Of a DNA stretch of 64,000 nt, positions 54,635 through 63,916 are shown in pieces. Source of the DNA: Plantactinospora sp040120695 (GTDB taxonomy: Bacteria; Actinomycetota; Actinomycetes; Mycobacteriales; Micromonosporaceae). Made by a program: the position numbers and the translations under genes. The notes under the pieces were generated by a model, which did no database searches, was not told the origin of the DNA, and saw only the letters and a list, made by a program, of their open reading frames with translations. Each line of letters opens with the position of its first letter. Position 1 is the first letter of the stretch. Location of the stretch: the NCBI RefSeq assembly GCF_040120695.1, contig NZ_JBEEAC010000017.1, positions 94,229-158,228 on the forward strand, in the 5' to 3' direction.

Positions 54635-54676
54635 GATAGCCCTGGTTTCTCGGGATCGCTCCCGACCAGGGCTATC
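54635..54676. terminator. Two-tier hairpin left of the island
   Basis: GATAGCCCTGGT at 54635-54646 pairs with 54665-54676, and an inner CGGGA/TCCCG pair lies within it. It sits 20 bases before the left tRNA-end repeat. Confidence 0.6.
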
Positions 54677-54696
54677 GCCATGTCGCACGCAAGGGG

Positions 54697-54733
54697 GGAG
54701 CCGAGGGGACTCGAACCCCTGACCCCCACACTG
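54697..54733. repeat. Left 37-bp tRNA 3'-end-like repeat (att candidate)
   Basis: Identical over 37 bases to 63639-63675. On the minus strand it contains a T-arm (AGGGG-TTCGAGT-CCCCT) followed by the acceptor strand CGGCTCC, the 3' end of a tRNA. The 5' half of a tRNA is missing. It looks like an attachment-site copy left by an integrated element. Confidence 0.75.
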
Positions 54734-54741
54734 TCAGTGAA

Positions 54742-55009
54742 CCAGCCAGCCTGTTCGTGTCTGCCAGACCGTGTCGGTTCGTGCCGAACGTACAGGTCAA
54801 TGACTCCCTGGGGGTTCGAACCATGTCGGCCTCAACCGGGCCTTCCCGAGCCGTCCGTGAGACGGTTGTGAGATATCGCGGCAGCGGAACGGGGTGGACG
54901 TCAGCCCGCTCCGCAATCCGGCCCCCGCAGCGTAGGCATCCTGATCCCGCTGTGGCTCACTCTCAGCTTTGGCGGCCACCTGTCCCGATGCCGGGCCCGT
55001 GGCACGACG
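54742..55009. other. Non-coding stretch inside the left edge of the island
   Basis: About 270 bases between the left repeat and the end of jetD. No gene or transposase resemblance was found; an integrase is not visible here. Confidence 0.4.
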
Positions 55010-56215
55010 TCACCCATCAGATGCGTCTGCTCGACGGAGTGCCCGCTCGACCGTGCCGAACCGGATACGTTCCTGCTCCAGACGTAGCGCAGGGGCGTAC
55101 CGGTCGGCAAGCAGGTCGGCGTAGAGGTCGGCCTCCGCCGGGTGCAGATGGGGCAGCTCGGCTCGGACCGGACTCGGCTCCCGACCCCAGTGGTCACGAT
55201 GGGCGAGCAGTGTCGGCCGGTCCATCAGGATCGACCGGGTGTGCGGAAAGCTCTGGCGCAGCCGGTCCAGGATGGCGAAGCCGTGCGTGTCGAGGTCGCC
55301 CCAGTAGACCAGCTCACGGGAGTTCAGCCAGTTCAGCGGTGCCAGCCCGGACAGCGCGTACCCGCCGCCGAGGACCGCGACGGCATCGTCCACCGGCGGC
55401 AGCGCCAGATAGGTGATTTCGTTCTCCACCACGATGACCCGGGACGCCTCGACCGGACTGGCCGCCAACTCCTCCACCCGCACGGTCATCTCCCGGTATG
55501 GCCCCGGCGCCGGCGGTTTCCGGCCCAGCGCCCGCAGCCGAACGTACACCGGTTTGGTTCGGAGGCCGTACCGCTGCGCGAACCGGCCCGGCGGTTGGGA
55601 GTGGTCGATCCGACCCGGCTCGAGCTGACGGTCGAGCAGCCCGGCGAGCACTCCACGGTGTTGCTCGATGAACTTGGTATCGACGCCCGGCACGTCGACA
55701 TGCCGCAGGTAGGTCTCCGGCCGCCCGTTGCGGTCGATCCAGAGCACGGTGTCGACCAGCCTGCCCCACCGATCCGCGTGCCCGAGCACCTGCATCGGAT
55801 GGGCCACCATCCAGTCCAGTAATGCCGGTGCGCTCGCCTGGGTGGCCTCCAGCAGCCGTTCGCACGTCGCCACGTGCGCATCGACCTGCAACAGTGCCCA
55901 GAGTTGCTGGGGAGTGTCGATCACTGCCCGGGCGGGCACACGGTTGGCGCCGATCAGTCGGCCGCCGACGGTACGCTGCTCAAGCCGTACGAGATCCGTG
56001 TCTACCTTCCGCCATCGGCCGATCCACTCCTGAGCGGCGCCGAAATTATCGGCCAGTTCGGCTGCGGTCGGGGCGCGCAGCGGTACGACGACCGGCTGCC
56101 ACGGCGTACCCCGTCCCAGCGCGGTGAGGAACTCCCCCGTCTCCCACCGACGACGCAGCCGGTCGACCAGATCGTCGGGCCCGGTCCAGCGCGGTTTCCG
56201 TGAGGCAGCGCCCAT
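55010..56215 (-). CDS. jetD: Wadjet JetD, TOPRIM-type DNA endonuclease subunit
   Basis: A 401-residue protein of the DUF3322/DUF2220 type. The N-terminal half is a DUF3322-like arm. The C-terminal TOPRIM domain has VIVVENEITYLALP with the catalytic Glu and RELVYWGDLDTHGFAIL with the D-x-D pair. In Wadjet, JetD cleaves the DNA loops extruded by JetABC on plasmids. It begins one base after the jetC stop and is the last gene of the operon. Length and order match type I Wadjet. Confidence 0.93.
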   Translation of the reverse strand: MGAASRKPRWTGPDDLVDRLRRRWETGEFLTALGRGTPWQPVVVPLRAPTAAELADNFGAAQEWIGRWRKVDTDLVRLEQRTVGGRLIGANRVPARAVIDTPQQLWALLQVDAHVATCERLLEATQASAPALLDWMVAHPMQVLGHADRWGRLVDTVLWIDRNGRPETYLRHVDVPGVDTKFIEQHRGVLAGLLDRQLEPGRIDHSQPPGRFAQRYGLRTKPVYVRLRALGRKPPAPGPYREMTVRVEELAASPVEASRVIVVENEITYLALPPVDDAVAVLGGGYALSGLAPLNWLNSRELVYWGDLDTHGFAILDRLRQSFPHTRSILMDRPTLLAHRDHWGREPSPVRAELPHLHPAEADLYADLLADRYAPALRLEQERIRFGTVERALRRADASDG

Positions 56216-56216
56216 G

Positions 56217-59200
56217 TCAGGCCTCGGACGCGGACGATGCGCCCAATTCGTGTGCCTGCCGCCGCTCGTGGTACTCCTCGATGGTCAGACTCTGCAGACG
56301 CGAGTAGTTGCCGTTCGGGTTGTCCACGAACCCGACCGATGCCACGTACGGCTCGATGACGTGGATCTTCTGCAGTGGGGTCACGATCAGCAGTTGCAGA
56401 CCGATCCGCTGGAACAGGGCGAGCGCGAACCGGGTCGATGTCTCGGAGCCGCGCCCGAACGCCTCGTCGATCACCACGAACCGGAACGTGTTCGCGTCGC
56501 TGGCCGCCGAGTCGAGCTTGAACTGGTACGCCAGCGACGCGGCCAGGATGGTGTACGCCAGCTTCTCCTTCTGCCCGCCGGACTTGCCGCCCGAGTCGGT
56601 GTACGTCTCGTGCTCGGCGTCGTCCTCCCGCCACCGCTCCGAGGCGGAGAAGACGAACCAGTTGCGCACGTCGGTGACCCGCCGCGCCCAGATCCGGTCG
56701 ACGTCGGTGAACCCCTCCCGGCCCTGGAAACGCTCGATGATCCGCTTGACCTGGAGGAACTTCTGTTCCGAGTACTGGTCCGAGTCGTCGCCGCCGAGCG
56801 AGTTGTCGGTGCAGGCCCGCAGGTCGCCGACAAAGTCGCGGATCTCCACGTTCGGCGTCGGGTTGCCGTCCAGCCGGATGTACCGGCCCGGGTTGTAGTC
56901 GATGCCGACCAGCGACTGGTTGATCGTCGTTATCCGCTCCCGGATCAGCTCCGCCTGTTTGTTCAGTTGCGAGTGGAAGCTCGCGATGTCTCGGATCGTG
57001 TTCGTGTTCAGGTAGGTCTTGAACTCCGCCTCGAACCGGGGCAGGTCGTCGCGGATCAGTCGGTCCCGCATCGCCCGGTACTCCCCGGCGGACTGGACGG
57101 CGTTGTCCAGCTCAGCGGCCTCCAACGGGTACCGGCGCCGGAAGTCCACCATCCGGCCGACCGCCCGGTTGCTGGCCGCGGCCTGCCGGCGGGCGGCCTC
57201 GTCCCGCTCCGACCGGAGTTGGTTCTCGACCTCGTCGCGAAGGCGGTCGTAGCCGGCCTGCTCGGTGGGCACCGTGTCGCCGGCGCGCTTGCCCAGCGTC
57301 TCGAAACACTCCGCCGCCGCGCCGTACCCCGGCTCGTCCAGCAGCTGCCGCGCGTCCCGCAGCCCCTGCTCGGCCCGGTCGAGCTGTCCCCCTACCTGGC
57401 CGATCCGGCTCTGCGTGGTGTCGCGCTCGTCTCCGAGTTCGGTGAGTTCCTTTGCGACCCGGTCCAGCTCGGCGGTGAGCCGGGCGAGTTCCCCCGAGGC
57501 CGCCTCCAACCGCCGCTTCTCCGAATGCAGCCGTTCGATGCGTTGCACTGCCGAGCCCCAGTCCAGCTCGGTGAAGTCGGTGAACTCGACCAGCTTGCTC
57601 AGCGTGCCGTGGCGTCCGGTCAGCCGATTCAGCCGCTCGACAAGCGCGTCCCGGTCGGCGGTGGCCTGTGAACGCCGTCTGGCCAACAGCTGCGCCTTGG
57701 CGAGCAGCGCGTCGATCTTCTGCTCGACGCTCCAGCCGAGCACATAGCCGCTGCGGTCGTCGATCCGTGACCGGTCGTCCTTCTCGTGCCGGCCACCGAC
57801 GTCCTTGACCTGGCCCGTCCGGGTCAGCGCCCGGTCGGCCCGACGAAATTCAGCGATCGAGTCGACGCACTCGTGACCGGCACGCCAGCGTAGTTCCCGC
57901 TCCAGCCAGGGCCGCAGCGGCGAATCCGGGTGCGGCTCCAGCTTGGCGAAGAGGGTCCGTCGCTCGTCGTAGCCGGGTTCGGGCTGGCGGGGCAGCGTCG
58001 CGGGCACCCGGTAGTAGACCAGCCGGCCGCCAAGATGCCGCCGGTCCACCCAGTCCGCGACCGCCGGGTAGTGCGCGTCCGGCACCAGCAGGGACAGGGC
58101 GAACCCACGCAGTACCCGTTCGGCGGCGCCCTCCCAGTCGGACTCCTCGGGACGTACCTGGATCAACTCACCGGCGAACGGTAGCGTGGCCTCGGGCAGG
58201 TCCAGCTCGGCACAGATCCGGGCCCGGAGTTCGAGACTGCGGCGGGGAATGTTGCTCCGCCGTTCCCGCAGGCTGTGCAGCTCGGCGTTGACCTCCTGCT
58301 CTTGGTCCGCGATCTCCTTCACCGCGACCGCGGCCTCGGTCAGCTCGTTCTGCCGGTCGGCGCGGTCCTGGTCGCATCGGGCCAGTTCGTCGGCGATCTC
58401 CCCTCGTCGGTCGGTGAACTGCGGCAACGCCTCGACCGGCGCCAGCCCGGCCTCGGTGAGCAGGCCGGCGTACCGTTCGAAGCGCCGCCGCCGCTCGTCC
58501 CGCGCCGTCTCGGTCTCGCCGATCTGTCGCTCCAACTCGGCGACCCGGTCACCGCCGTGCCCGGCGCGCTCCAACGTCAGCCGGTCCCGTCGCTCGGTCA
58601 GCTCGGCGATCCGCCCCTTCACGGCCGCCAACCCGGCCTGCTCCGCCGCCAGCGTCGCGGTGTGGGCGGCGGCCTCGGCCCGGAACAGCTCCGCCTTGCC
58701 CCGGGCGCAGAAGTACGGCAACGCCGAACGCTGGGCGTCCAAGGACGCGATCTGGGTCGCGTGGCCGTCGTACGCGTCGCACGCCTCCAGCAGGGGTTTC
58801 AGCTCGGCGAGTTGCTCGCGGGCCTTCACCACGGCCTCGTGCGCGCGGGTCAGGTCGTCGAAGTGGGCGACCAGCCGACGAATCCAGTCCGCAGCATCGA
58901 ACGGCTCCAGCATGTGGTTGCGGACGAAGTCGTTGAGGTCGCCGACCGCCTTCATCGACACTGTCTGGTGGAACAGGTCCATCGCCTGGTCGGAGGCGAT
59001 GCCGAGGCGCCGCCGGAAGTCCTTGCCATACTCCGGGAAGTGGTCGTAGATCTTGGCACCGGACTGTCTCAGCCGCTTTCTCAGTTGGGCGATCTCGCTG
59101 CCGAAGTCGACGAAGTCGGTGGCGACGGCCAGCTCTGCGCCGGCGGTCACGAAGAACCGTTCCGGCTGTCCGGAGTTGCCGTCCCGGGTCCAGAAGACCT

Positions 59201-59603
59201 GCCCGAGCGTGACGGTGGCGCCGGTCGCCGCGTTGCCGAAGACCCCGAGCAGCACCGAGTAGCTGTTGCCGCCACGCAACCCGACCGGCCGGGACGTCCC
59301 GGTCGCCTCGTTCCGCTCCGACTTGTAGTAGCCCAGCACGTACGAGCGCAGCGACCGTTCCCGGGTCTCGGCACCGGCGGCCCGGTTGTAGGAAATCTTG
59401 TGTGCCGGGAGCAGCAGCGTGGTGATGGCGTCGACCACGGTCGACTTTCCGGAACCGATGTCGCCGGTGAGCAGCGCGGTGGCGCCGTCCAACCGGAAGG
59501 TCCAGACCCGGCCGTCGAAGGTGCCCCAGTTGCGAAGCTCCAGCCGTAGCAGCCGGAATCCGGGTGCTGCGGCGACGGCGTCGGCCGGGCTCCGATCGGT
59601 CAC
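56217..59603 (-). CDS. jetC: Wadjet JetC, SMC-like (MukB/MksB-type) ATPase
   Basis: 1128 residues from a GTG that overlaps the jetB stop as GTGA. Walker A is GDIGSGKST (47-55), the signature is SGGQKEKLAYTILAASLAYQ and Walker B is FRFVVIDEAFGRG. Two long charged coiled-coil arms surround a hinge region. It is the motor that, with JetA and JetB, extrudes DNA and senses small circular plasmids. All ATPase motifs look intact. Confidence 0.95.
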   Translation of the reverse strand: MTDRSPADAVAAAPGFRLLRLELRNWGTFDGRVWTFRLDGATALLTGDIGSGKSTVVDAITTLLLPAHKISYNRAAGAETRERSLRSYVLGYYKSERNEATGTSRPVGLRGGNSYSVLLGVFGNAATGATVTLGQVFWTRDGNSGQPERFFVTAGAELAVATDFVDFGSEIAQLRKRLRQSGAKIYDHFPEYGKDFRRRLGIASDQAMDLFHQTVSMKAVGDLNDFVRNHMLEPFDAADWIRRLVAHFDDLTRAHEAVVKAREQLAELKPLLEACDAYDGHATQIASLDAQRSALPYFCARGKAELFRAEAAAHTATLAAEQAGLAAVKGRIAELTERRDRLTLERAGHGGDRVAELERQIGETETARDERRRRFERYAGLLTEAGLAPVEALPQFTDRRGEIADELARCDQDRADRQNELTEAAVAVKEIADQEQEVNAELHSLRERRSNIPRRSLELRARICAELDLPEATLPFAGELIQVRPEESDWEGAAERVLRGFALSLLVPDAHYPAVADWVDRRHLGGRLVYYRVPATLPRQPEPGYDERRTLFAKLEPHPDSPLRPWLERELRWRAGHECVDSIAEFRRADRALTRTGQVKDVGGRHEKDDRSRIDDRSGYVLGWSVEQKIDALLAKAQLLARRRSQATADRDALVERLNRLTGRHGTLSKLVEFTDFTELDWGSAVQRIERLHSEKRRLEAASGELARLTAELDRVAKELTELGDERDTTQSRIGQVGGQLDRAEQGLRDARQLLDEPGYGAAAECFETLGKRAGDTVPTEQAGYDRLRDEVENQLRSERDEAARRQAAASNRAVGRMVDFRRRYPLEAAELDNAVQSAGEYRAMRDRLIRDDLPRFEAEFKTYLNTNTIRDIASFHSQLNKQAELIRERITTINQSLVGIDYNPGRYIRLDGNPTPNVEIRDFVGDLRACTDNSLGGDDSDQYSEQKFLQVKRIIERFQGREGFTDVDRIWARRVTDVRNWFVFSASERWREDDAEHETYTDSGGKSGGQKEKLAYTILAASLAYQFKLDSAASDANTFRFVVIDEAFGRGSETSTRFALALFQRIGLQLLIVTPLQKIHVIEPYVASVGFVDNPNGNYSRLQSLTIEEYHERRQAHELGASSASEA

Positions 59604-60220
59604 CGCGCCCCCGCCGTGGTCCCCGACAGCTCGGCGGCGTACTCGGCGAGCCGGGCGTCGAAGTCGGCCAACCACTGCCCGTCGACGAAGGCCTTGATGA
59701 TCCGCCGCACCTCGTAGCTCGCTTCCCCGTCGTCGAGCCGACGGAGGAACCCCAGCTCGACGACCTTGTTGAGATGGGTGTCGATCTGATCGATCAGCCG
59801 AGCTTCACCGATCGTGGTCGGCATGAAGGTCGTGATCAGATCGATCATCTGCTGGCGGGTGAGCACCAACCGGGTGTCACTGTTGTTCGCGTCGAACTCG
59901 GCGAGTTTCTTGCGCAGCAGCGCCAGTAGCAGGCTGACGTGGAACGACAGCGATCGACGCGGGATCAGCCGGGGCACGGCGGGCCCGTCCTCGTCAGCAT
60001 CGTCCGGTCGGGAGCGCAGGAAGGCGTACCCCTCGGCCTCGTCGATCACCACGATCAGCCCCAGTACCGCGACGTAGTCGCGCACCTGCGTCTGCAACTG
60101 CGTCAGGTGAAGCCACGGCGCCGGGTGGGCGTCCCGGTAGACGACGCCCTTCATCAGGTGCGTGACGGCGATCGAGAGGTCGGGCTCGGCAGGGCGGGAC
60201 GTTCGGGGCACCTCATTCAC
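59600..60220 (-). CDS. jetB: Wadjet JetB, kite/MukE-like subunit (DUF4194)
   Basis: A 206-residue protein of the DUF4194 family. It has the winged-helix style HLMKGVVYRDAHPAPWLHL, an RRSLSFHVSLLLALLRKKLAEFD core and RLIDQIDTHLNKVVELGFLRRL. It bridges JetA and the JetC heads. The GTG at 60220 overlaps the jetA stop as GTGA, although GGGAGG is better placed for a GTG three codons later. The end overlaps jetC. Confidence 0.93.
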   Translation of the reverse strand: MNEVPRTSRPAEPDLSIAVTHLMKGVVYRDAHPAPWLHLTQLQTQVRDYVAVLGLIVVIDEAEGYAFLRSRPDDADEDGPAVPRLIPRRSLSFHVSLLLALLRKKLAEFDANNSDTRLVLTRQQMIDLITTFMPTTIGEARLIDQIDTHLNKVVELGFLRRLDDGEASYEVRRIIKAFVDGQWLADFDARLAEYAAELSGTTAGAR

Positions 60221-61674
60221 CTCCCGGGGAGGGGCGATCTACGCACGAAAGCCACCGCGGGCAGGATCGCCTTCCGCTGCCGGCCGTCGGCGTCGTGCCA
60301 GCGTACGTGCTCCTGCCGCCGCTCATCGAAGACCAACTCGAACGTGGAATCGTTGTCGAGCGACAGGTAGGTAACGAGTTCCGCCAGTCCCTGCTCCAGG
60401 GGATGCATGGTCAGCAGCTCGGGTAACGAGACCTGCGTGCCGCCGCTGAGCGCCGCCCGTACAGCCTCCCGCAGACGCGTCGGATCGACGTGTACCTGCT
60501 CGAACAGGGCCGAGACGTCGACCTCCGCCGGGTCGGCGTCGACATCTGGATCGCTGTCCAGCAGCTGCTTCGCCCTGATCTGGTACAGCGGTCGCTCCAT
60601 CGGTAGGACGATGTGCGGAGCGGTGCCGTCGATCTCGTGCCCCAGGTCACCCGTCGGCTGGTCACGCAGGGCAAGGGCATGGACTTCCACGCTGCGCAGG
60701 ATGTCCATCACCCGCCGGTTCTCCAGCCAGACCTGGTCGTCGAGGAACCGTCGTAGCTGCTCGGAGAGCAACCGCACGGTTGCCTGGGTGCGCTCCGCCG
60801 CGTCCAGCCAGTCGTAGTGGACGCTCCGCATCCGCGGGTCCGGCTCGCCGATGGCCTCCAGCGACTGCACCCGGGCGAGCAGGTCGCTGAATTCCTGCTG
60901 ACGCCGGGGTGAGAGGAGGAAGTCGTAGAAGGCGTGGAAACTGCGACCCTGGTCGGACTCCGCGATGTCGTTACGGTTCCCCACGACCTCGTCCAGGAGC
61001 TCGCCCTTTGAGCCGTCCCAGGTAGCGATCCGCTCCCGCAGCTCCCGGTCGAGGGTGCGAAAGTTCGCCTCCACCTCCCGGAAGTCGCCCAGCAGCCCTC
61101 GGGCGGTCGCCACGAACTGCTGGTACCGGTCGCGTTGCGCCGCCGGATCGAGCAGGTCGACCTCGCCGGCGGAGACCCGGGCGATCTCGGCGTCGAGTTC
61201 CGCGCGTCGCTGCCGCAGTTCCGCCAGCCGGACCTCCGGATCGGTCTCGGCGCCGAACGCCATCTGCCGCAGCAGCTCCAGCGCGATGTTCAGCCGCGAC
61301 TCGGTACCCACGAAGGAGCGGGCGCGCAGCGACTGCACCCAGGCGAGCGCGCGCTCCACCGCAGGCGTGGCGTCGAAGTGCACCTGGTCTGAGCCGGGCG
61401 GATAGTACTTGCGCAGCCAGCCGACGTCGGGCTGTGCCCACTCGTCCAGGTACGCCTTGGCGGTACGAGGATACGTGCCTTCCCCGAAGCGTTCGTTGAG
61501 TGCGAAGAGCTCGTCCTCCAGTCGGGTCGTCAACTCGGTCGCGGAGATCGAGCGGATGTTCTCCTCGACGAAGATCCGCCCCAGGAAGGACAACACCAGG
61601 GCGGCGTGATCGGCCCGGAGCAGGCGCCAGGCCGGGCTGTTTCGGCGCAGCCAGTCAAGGCTGTCGAAATCCAT
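60217..61674 (-). CDS. jetA: Wadjet JetA, kleisin/MukF-like subunit (DUF3375)
   Basis: A 485-residue DUF3375 protein from an ATG at 61674 (the open frame extends further but the family N-terminus begins here). Family features are WRLLRADHAALVLSFLGRIF, AKAYLDEWAQPDVGWLRKYYPPGSDQ, a central coiled coil (RLAELRQRRAELDAEIARV) and SFHAFYDFLLSPRRQQEF. It is the first gene of the jetABCD operon and should link the SMC heads. Confidence 0.94.
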   Translation of the reverse strand: MDFDSLDWLRRNSPAWRLLRADHAALVLSFLGRIFVEENIRSISATELTTRLEDELFALNERFGEGTYPRTAKAYLDEWAQPDVGWLRKYYPPGSDQVHFDATPAVERALAWVQSLRARSFVGTESRLNIALELLRQMAFGAETDPEVRLAELRQRRAELDAEIARVSAGEVDLLDPAAQRDRYQQFVATARGLLGDFREVEANFRTLDRELRERIATWDGSKGELLDEVVGNRNDIAESDQGRSFHAFYDFLLSPRRQQEFSDLLARVQSLEAIGEPDPRMRSVHYDWLDAAERTQATVRLLSEQLRRFLDDQVWLENRRVMDILRSVEVHALALRDQPTGDLGHEIDGTAPHIVLPMERPLYQIRAKQLLDSDPDVDADPAEVDVSALFEQVHVDPTRLREAVRAALSGGTQVSLPELLTMHPLEQGLAELVTYLSLDNDSTFELVFDERRQEHVRWHDADGRQRKAILPAVAFVRRSPLPGR

Positions 61675-61714
61675 TCCGCTGCCCCTGTCCGCTTTCGTTC
61701 CTGGTGCCGCCCAG

Positions 61715-62488
61715 ATGCTACGGCGTCTGCCGCGTCGCCCAGTACTGCTGCGGGCATCAGACGCACTGGCCGAACTTGGCGATCTGGACATCGCCTTGTA
61801 CGACGGCACTCAGCCCATACCCGAAGATCTGGATGATGTCGAGTTTTATGCGGTTCCGTACGGGATTATTGATCTGCGTCTCTGCGAGCCGATCGCCCGG
61901 ATGCCCCGGCTCAACGTGGTGCAGACTGTGACCGCTGGCTACGACCATGTCCTGCCGTACCTGCGGCCCGGCTTGACCGTGGCCAACGGCCGGGGCGTGC
62001 ACGGCTCGATCGGCACCGCGATCGAGCGCCGGCTGGCCGGGTTCGAGGTGGAAGTCAGCCGGGTGGCCCGCAGCGCCCGCCCCGGCGTACGGGCGATCTC
62101 CGAGATCTCAGAACTGTTGCCGCAACCGGACATTGTCATCCTGTCCATCCCGCTGACCCCGGAGACCGATGGCCTGGTGAACAAGGATTTCCTCGCGAAG
62201 ATGCCCGACGGTGCCCTGCTGGTGAACGTGTCCCGGGGCCGGGTGGTGGACACCGAGGCACTGCTCGCCGAGCTCAACGCTGGCCGGCTGCACGCTGCCC
62301 TGGACGTTGCCGAACCCGAGCCGCTGCCCGCCGATCACCCACTGTGGTCCGCGCCGAACGTCCTGATCAGCCCGCACGTCGGCGGCCTGACCGCCGCGTT
62401 GGCGCCCCGCGCCCGCCGGTTCCTGGTCGACCGGGTCCGGCGGTACCAGGCGGGCGAGCCGCTCACAAACGTCGTTATCGGGCCGTAA
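61715..62488 (+). pseudogene. 2-hydroxyacid dehydrogenase with an internal deletion
   Basis: A 257-residue frame against a usual 300-320. The C-terminal half is clear: PDIVILSIPLTPETDGLVNK, LLVNVSRGRVVDTEALLAEL, LDVAEPEPLPADHPLWSAPNVLISPHVGG. In the middle the sequence jumps from NGRGVHGS to IGTAIERRLAGFEVEV. About 45-50 residues that should carry the dimer loop and the GxGxxG nucleotide motif are gone. The N-terminus abuts the jetA start and may be cut. The frame is open, but NAD binding is unlikely. Confidence 0.7.
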
Positions 62489-62599
62489 ACCTTCGGTTCC
62501 CATCATGGGCCGACGCAGGTCCATCAGCCGGGAAGTTTGGCCGACTGGCGTCGCCACCCCCGTACCGTCCGACATGAATTCCGTTACCGGGCGCGGGAG

Positions 62600-63073
62600 T
62601 CAGTCCCCGGTTCCCGCGCCCGTGAAGCTGAATACCTTTCGCGGACGCAACCGGATCCAGTGCGACGCCCAGGACATGTCCCGCCCGCCACGATTCGTCG
62701 CCGCCACCTCAGGCAGTGGACCGGTAACGAGTTCCGCATCGCCCTCCAGGATCACCAAGCGGTGGTCCACGCCGGAGCCCTCGATCAGCACGACCGATGC
62801 CCACGGGTGCGCGGTCAGATGTGCGGACCGGACCGCTCCGCCGGACACTGGCAGCCAGGCGGCGTGCTCGTGCACCGTCACGCCCGTCGGCACCGCGTGC
62901 GGACGGCCGTTCGGACGGGTGGTGGCCACCACCGCGTTGCACCCGGACCTCAGGTACGCCTCGATCTGAGTTCCGGTCATCCGATACGCGGCCGGATACG
63001 CCGCCTCGGTCCCCGGGCTGGCCCGGACGAACGTTTCCCGCTGAATTTCGTCCAACCAGTGCGGCTCCAACAC
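62600..63073 (-). CDS. PPOX-class FMN/F420-binding split-barrel protein
   Basis: A 157-residue protein from a GTG at 63073 with GGAGGG upstream; a longer open frame runs into IS256 relic sequence and is rejected. The split barrel has GCNAVVATTRPNGRPHAVP, then HLTAHPWASVVLIEG and LVILEGDAELVTG, as in pyridoxamine-phosphate-oxidase-like families. It could use FMN or F420 to reduce a small molecule. Substrate unknown. Confidence 0.8.
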   Translation of the reverse strand: MLEPHWLDEIQRETFVRASPGTEAAYPAAYRMTGTQIEAYLRSGCNAVVATTRPNGRPHAVPTGVTVHEHAAWLPVSGGAVRSAHLTAHPWASVVLIEGSGVDHRLVILEGDAELVTGPLPEVAATNRGGRDMSWASHWIRLRPRKVFSFTGAGTGD

Positions 63074-63149
63074 GGGTGAACCCTCCTTCGGCAGACCCGG
63101 CCACCGCTTGACCGGGCGGTCCGACCGGGGCCGGCGCCTCCGCCTCGAC

Positions 63150-63575
63150 CGATCAAGGTCCGCGAGGCCGGCCGGACGGTAAACGTGTACGCCCTGATCG
63201 CGGCCGGCGTCGACGCCGACGGCGGCCGGGAGGTCCTCGGCCCGGACATCGCCTCCGACGAGGACAGCGCCGGCTGGCTCACCAATTCTCCACTCGCTGG
63301 CCGCGAGGAGCCGGTCCGGAGTCAGTGTCGTCATCTCCGATGCCCACTGCGGCCTCGTCGCCGCCCTCCCCGGCGCCGGATGGCAACGCTGCCGCACCCA
63401 CTACCTACGGAACCTGCTGACCAAGCTTCCCAAGACAGCACAGCCATGGGTTGCCACCGTGGTCCGCATCATCTTCGACCAGCCCGACGCCGCTTCCGTG
63501 CGCGACCGGTACAAGAGGATCATTGAAACGATCGAGCAGCGTTTCCCCGCCGCCACAGGCCGTGAAGCGATGTGA
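63150..63575 (+). pseudogene. IS256-family transposase remnant, frameshifted
   Basis: One frame reads KVREAGRTVNVYALIAAG then DADGGREVLGPDIASDEDSA (to about 63280). A second frame continues SGVSVVISDAHCGLVAALPG, WQRCRTHYLRNLLTKLPK and VRIIFDQPDAASVRDRY to a TGA at 63573-63575. These match the central catalytic part of IS256 (mutator) transposases in order. One frameshift near 63275 and missing ends mark it as dead. Confidence 0.8.
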
Positions 63576-63638
63576 GACGCAAAGCCAGCGACATTCACAA
63601 GCACCGCTTGAAAATGCCGCTGACTCGCGGTTTCGGGT

Positions 63639-63675
63639 GGAGCCGAGGGGACTCGAACCCCTGACCCCCACACTG
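63639..63675. repeat. Right 37-bp tRNA 3'-end-like repeat (att candidate)
   Basis: Exact copy of 54697-54733 in the same orientation, 8.94 kb apart. After one mismatch the next four bases also agree. No 5' tRNA half is attached. It marks the probable right edge of the Wadjet-bearing element. Confidence 0.75.
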
Positions 63676-63676
63676 C

Positions 63677-63695
63677 CAGTATCGTAACGATACTG
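63677..63695. repeat. 19-base perfect palindrome next to the right repeat
   Basis: CAGTATCGTAACGATACTG has 9-bp arms around one base and starts one base after the 37-bp repeat. It may be an arm or core-proximal site for the recombinase. It is absent at the left copy. Confidence 0.7.
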
Positions 63696-63916
63696 TCACG
63701 ACGTACCGCCGGATGCCGGAACCTACGCTGAGCAGGCACAACTTTCCGTGAGCAAATGATGCCTTCTGTCACTGAATACCGCGCCATCACGGCTCTCTGA
63801 TCTTGGTGTGTGACCACCGATGTGACCACACTCAGTGTGGGAGGCTTCGTGCCACCCCGTCCGGCCACCGCTGCCGGGTCTGTCAAGTTAACGGCTGATC
63901 TTGGTTGTTGAGGTGG

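Noticed and set aside
54697..54780. Intact tRNA gene
   Set aside because: Only the T-arm and 3' acceptor strand are present; no D-arm, anticodon arm or matching 5' acceptor strand follows on the minus strand. The same holds at 63639.
62600..63397. A longer 265-residue form of the PPOX-like protein
   Set aside because: The extra N-terminal part is antisense to the IS256 relic, and a strong ribosome site marks the GTG at 63073.
63401..63886. Minus-strand frame with GSGVRVPSAPP
   Set aside because: This is translated tRNA 3'-end sequence plus the antisense of the IS256 relic, a well-known type of false gene.
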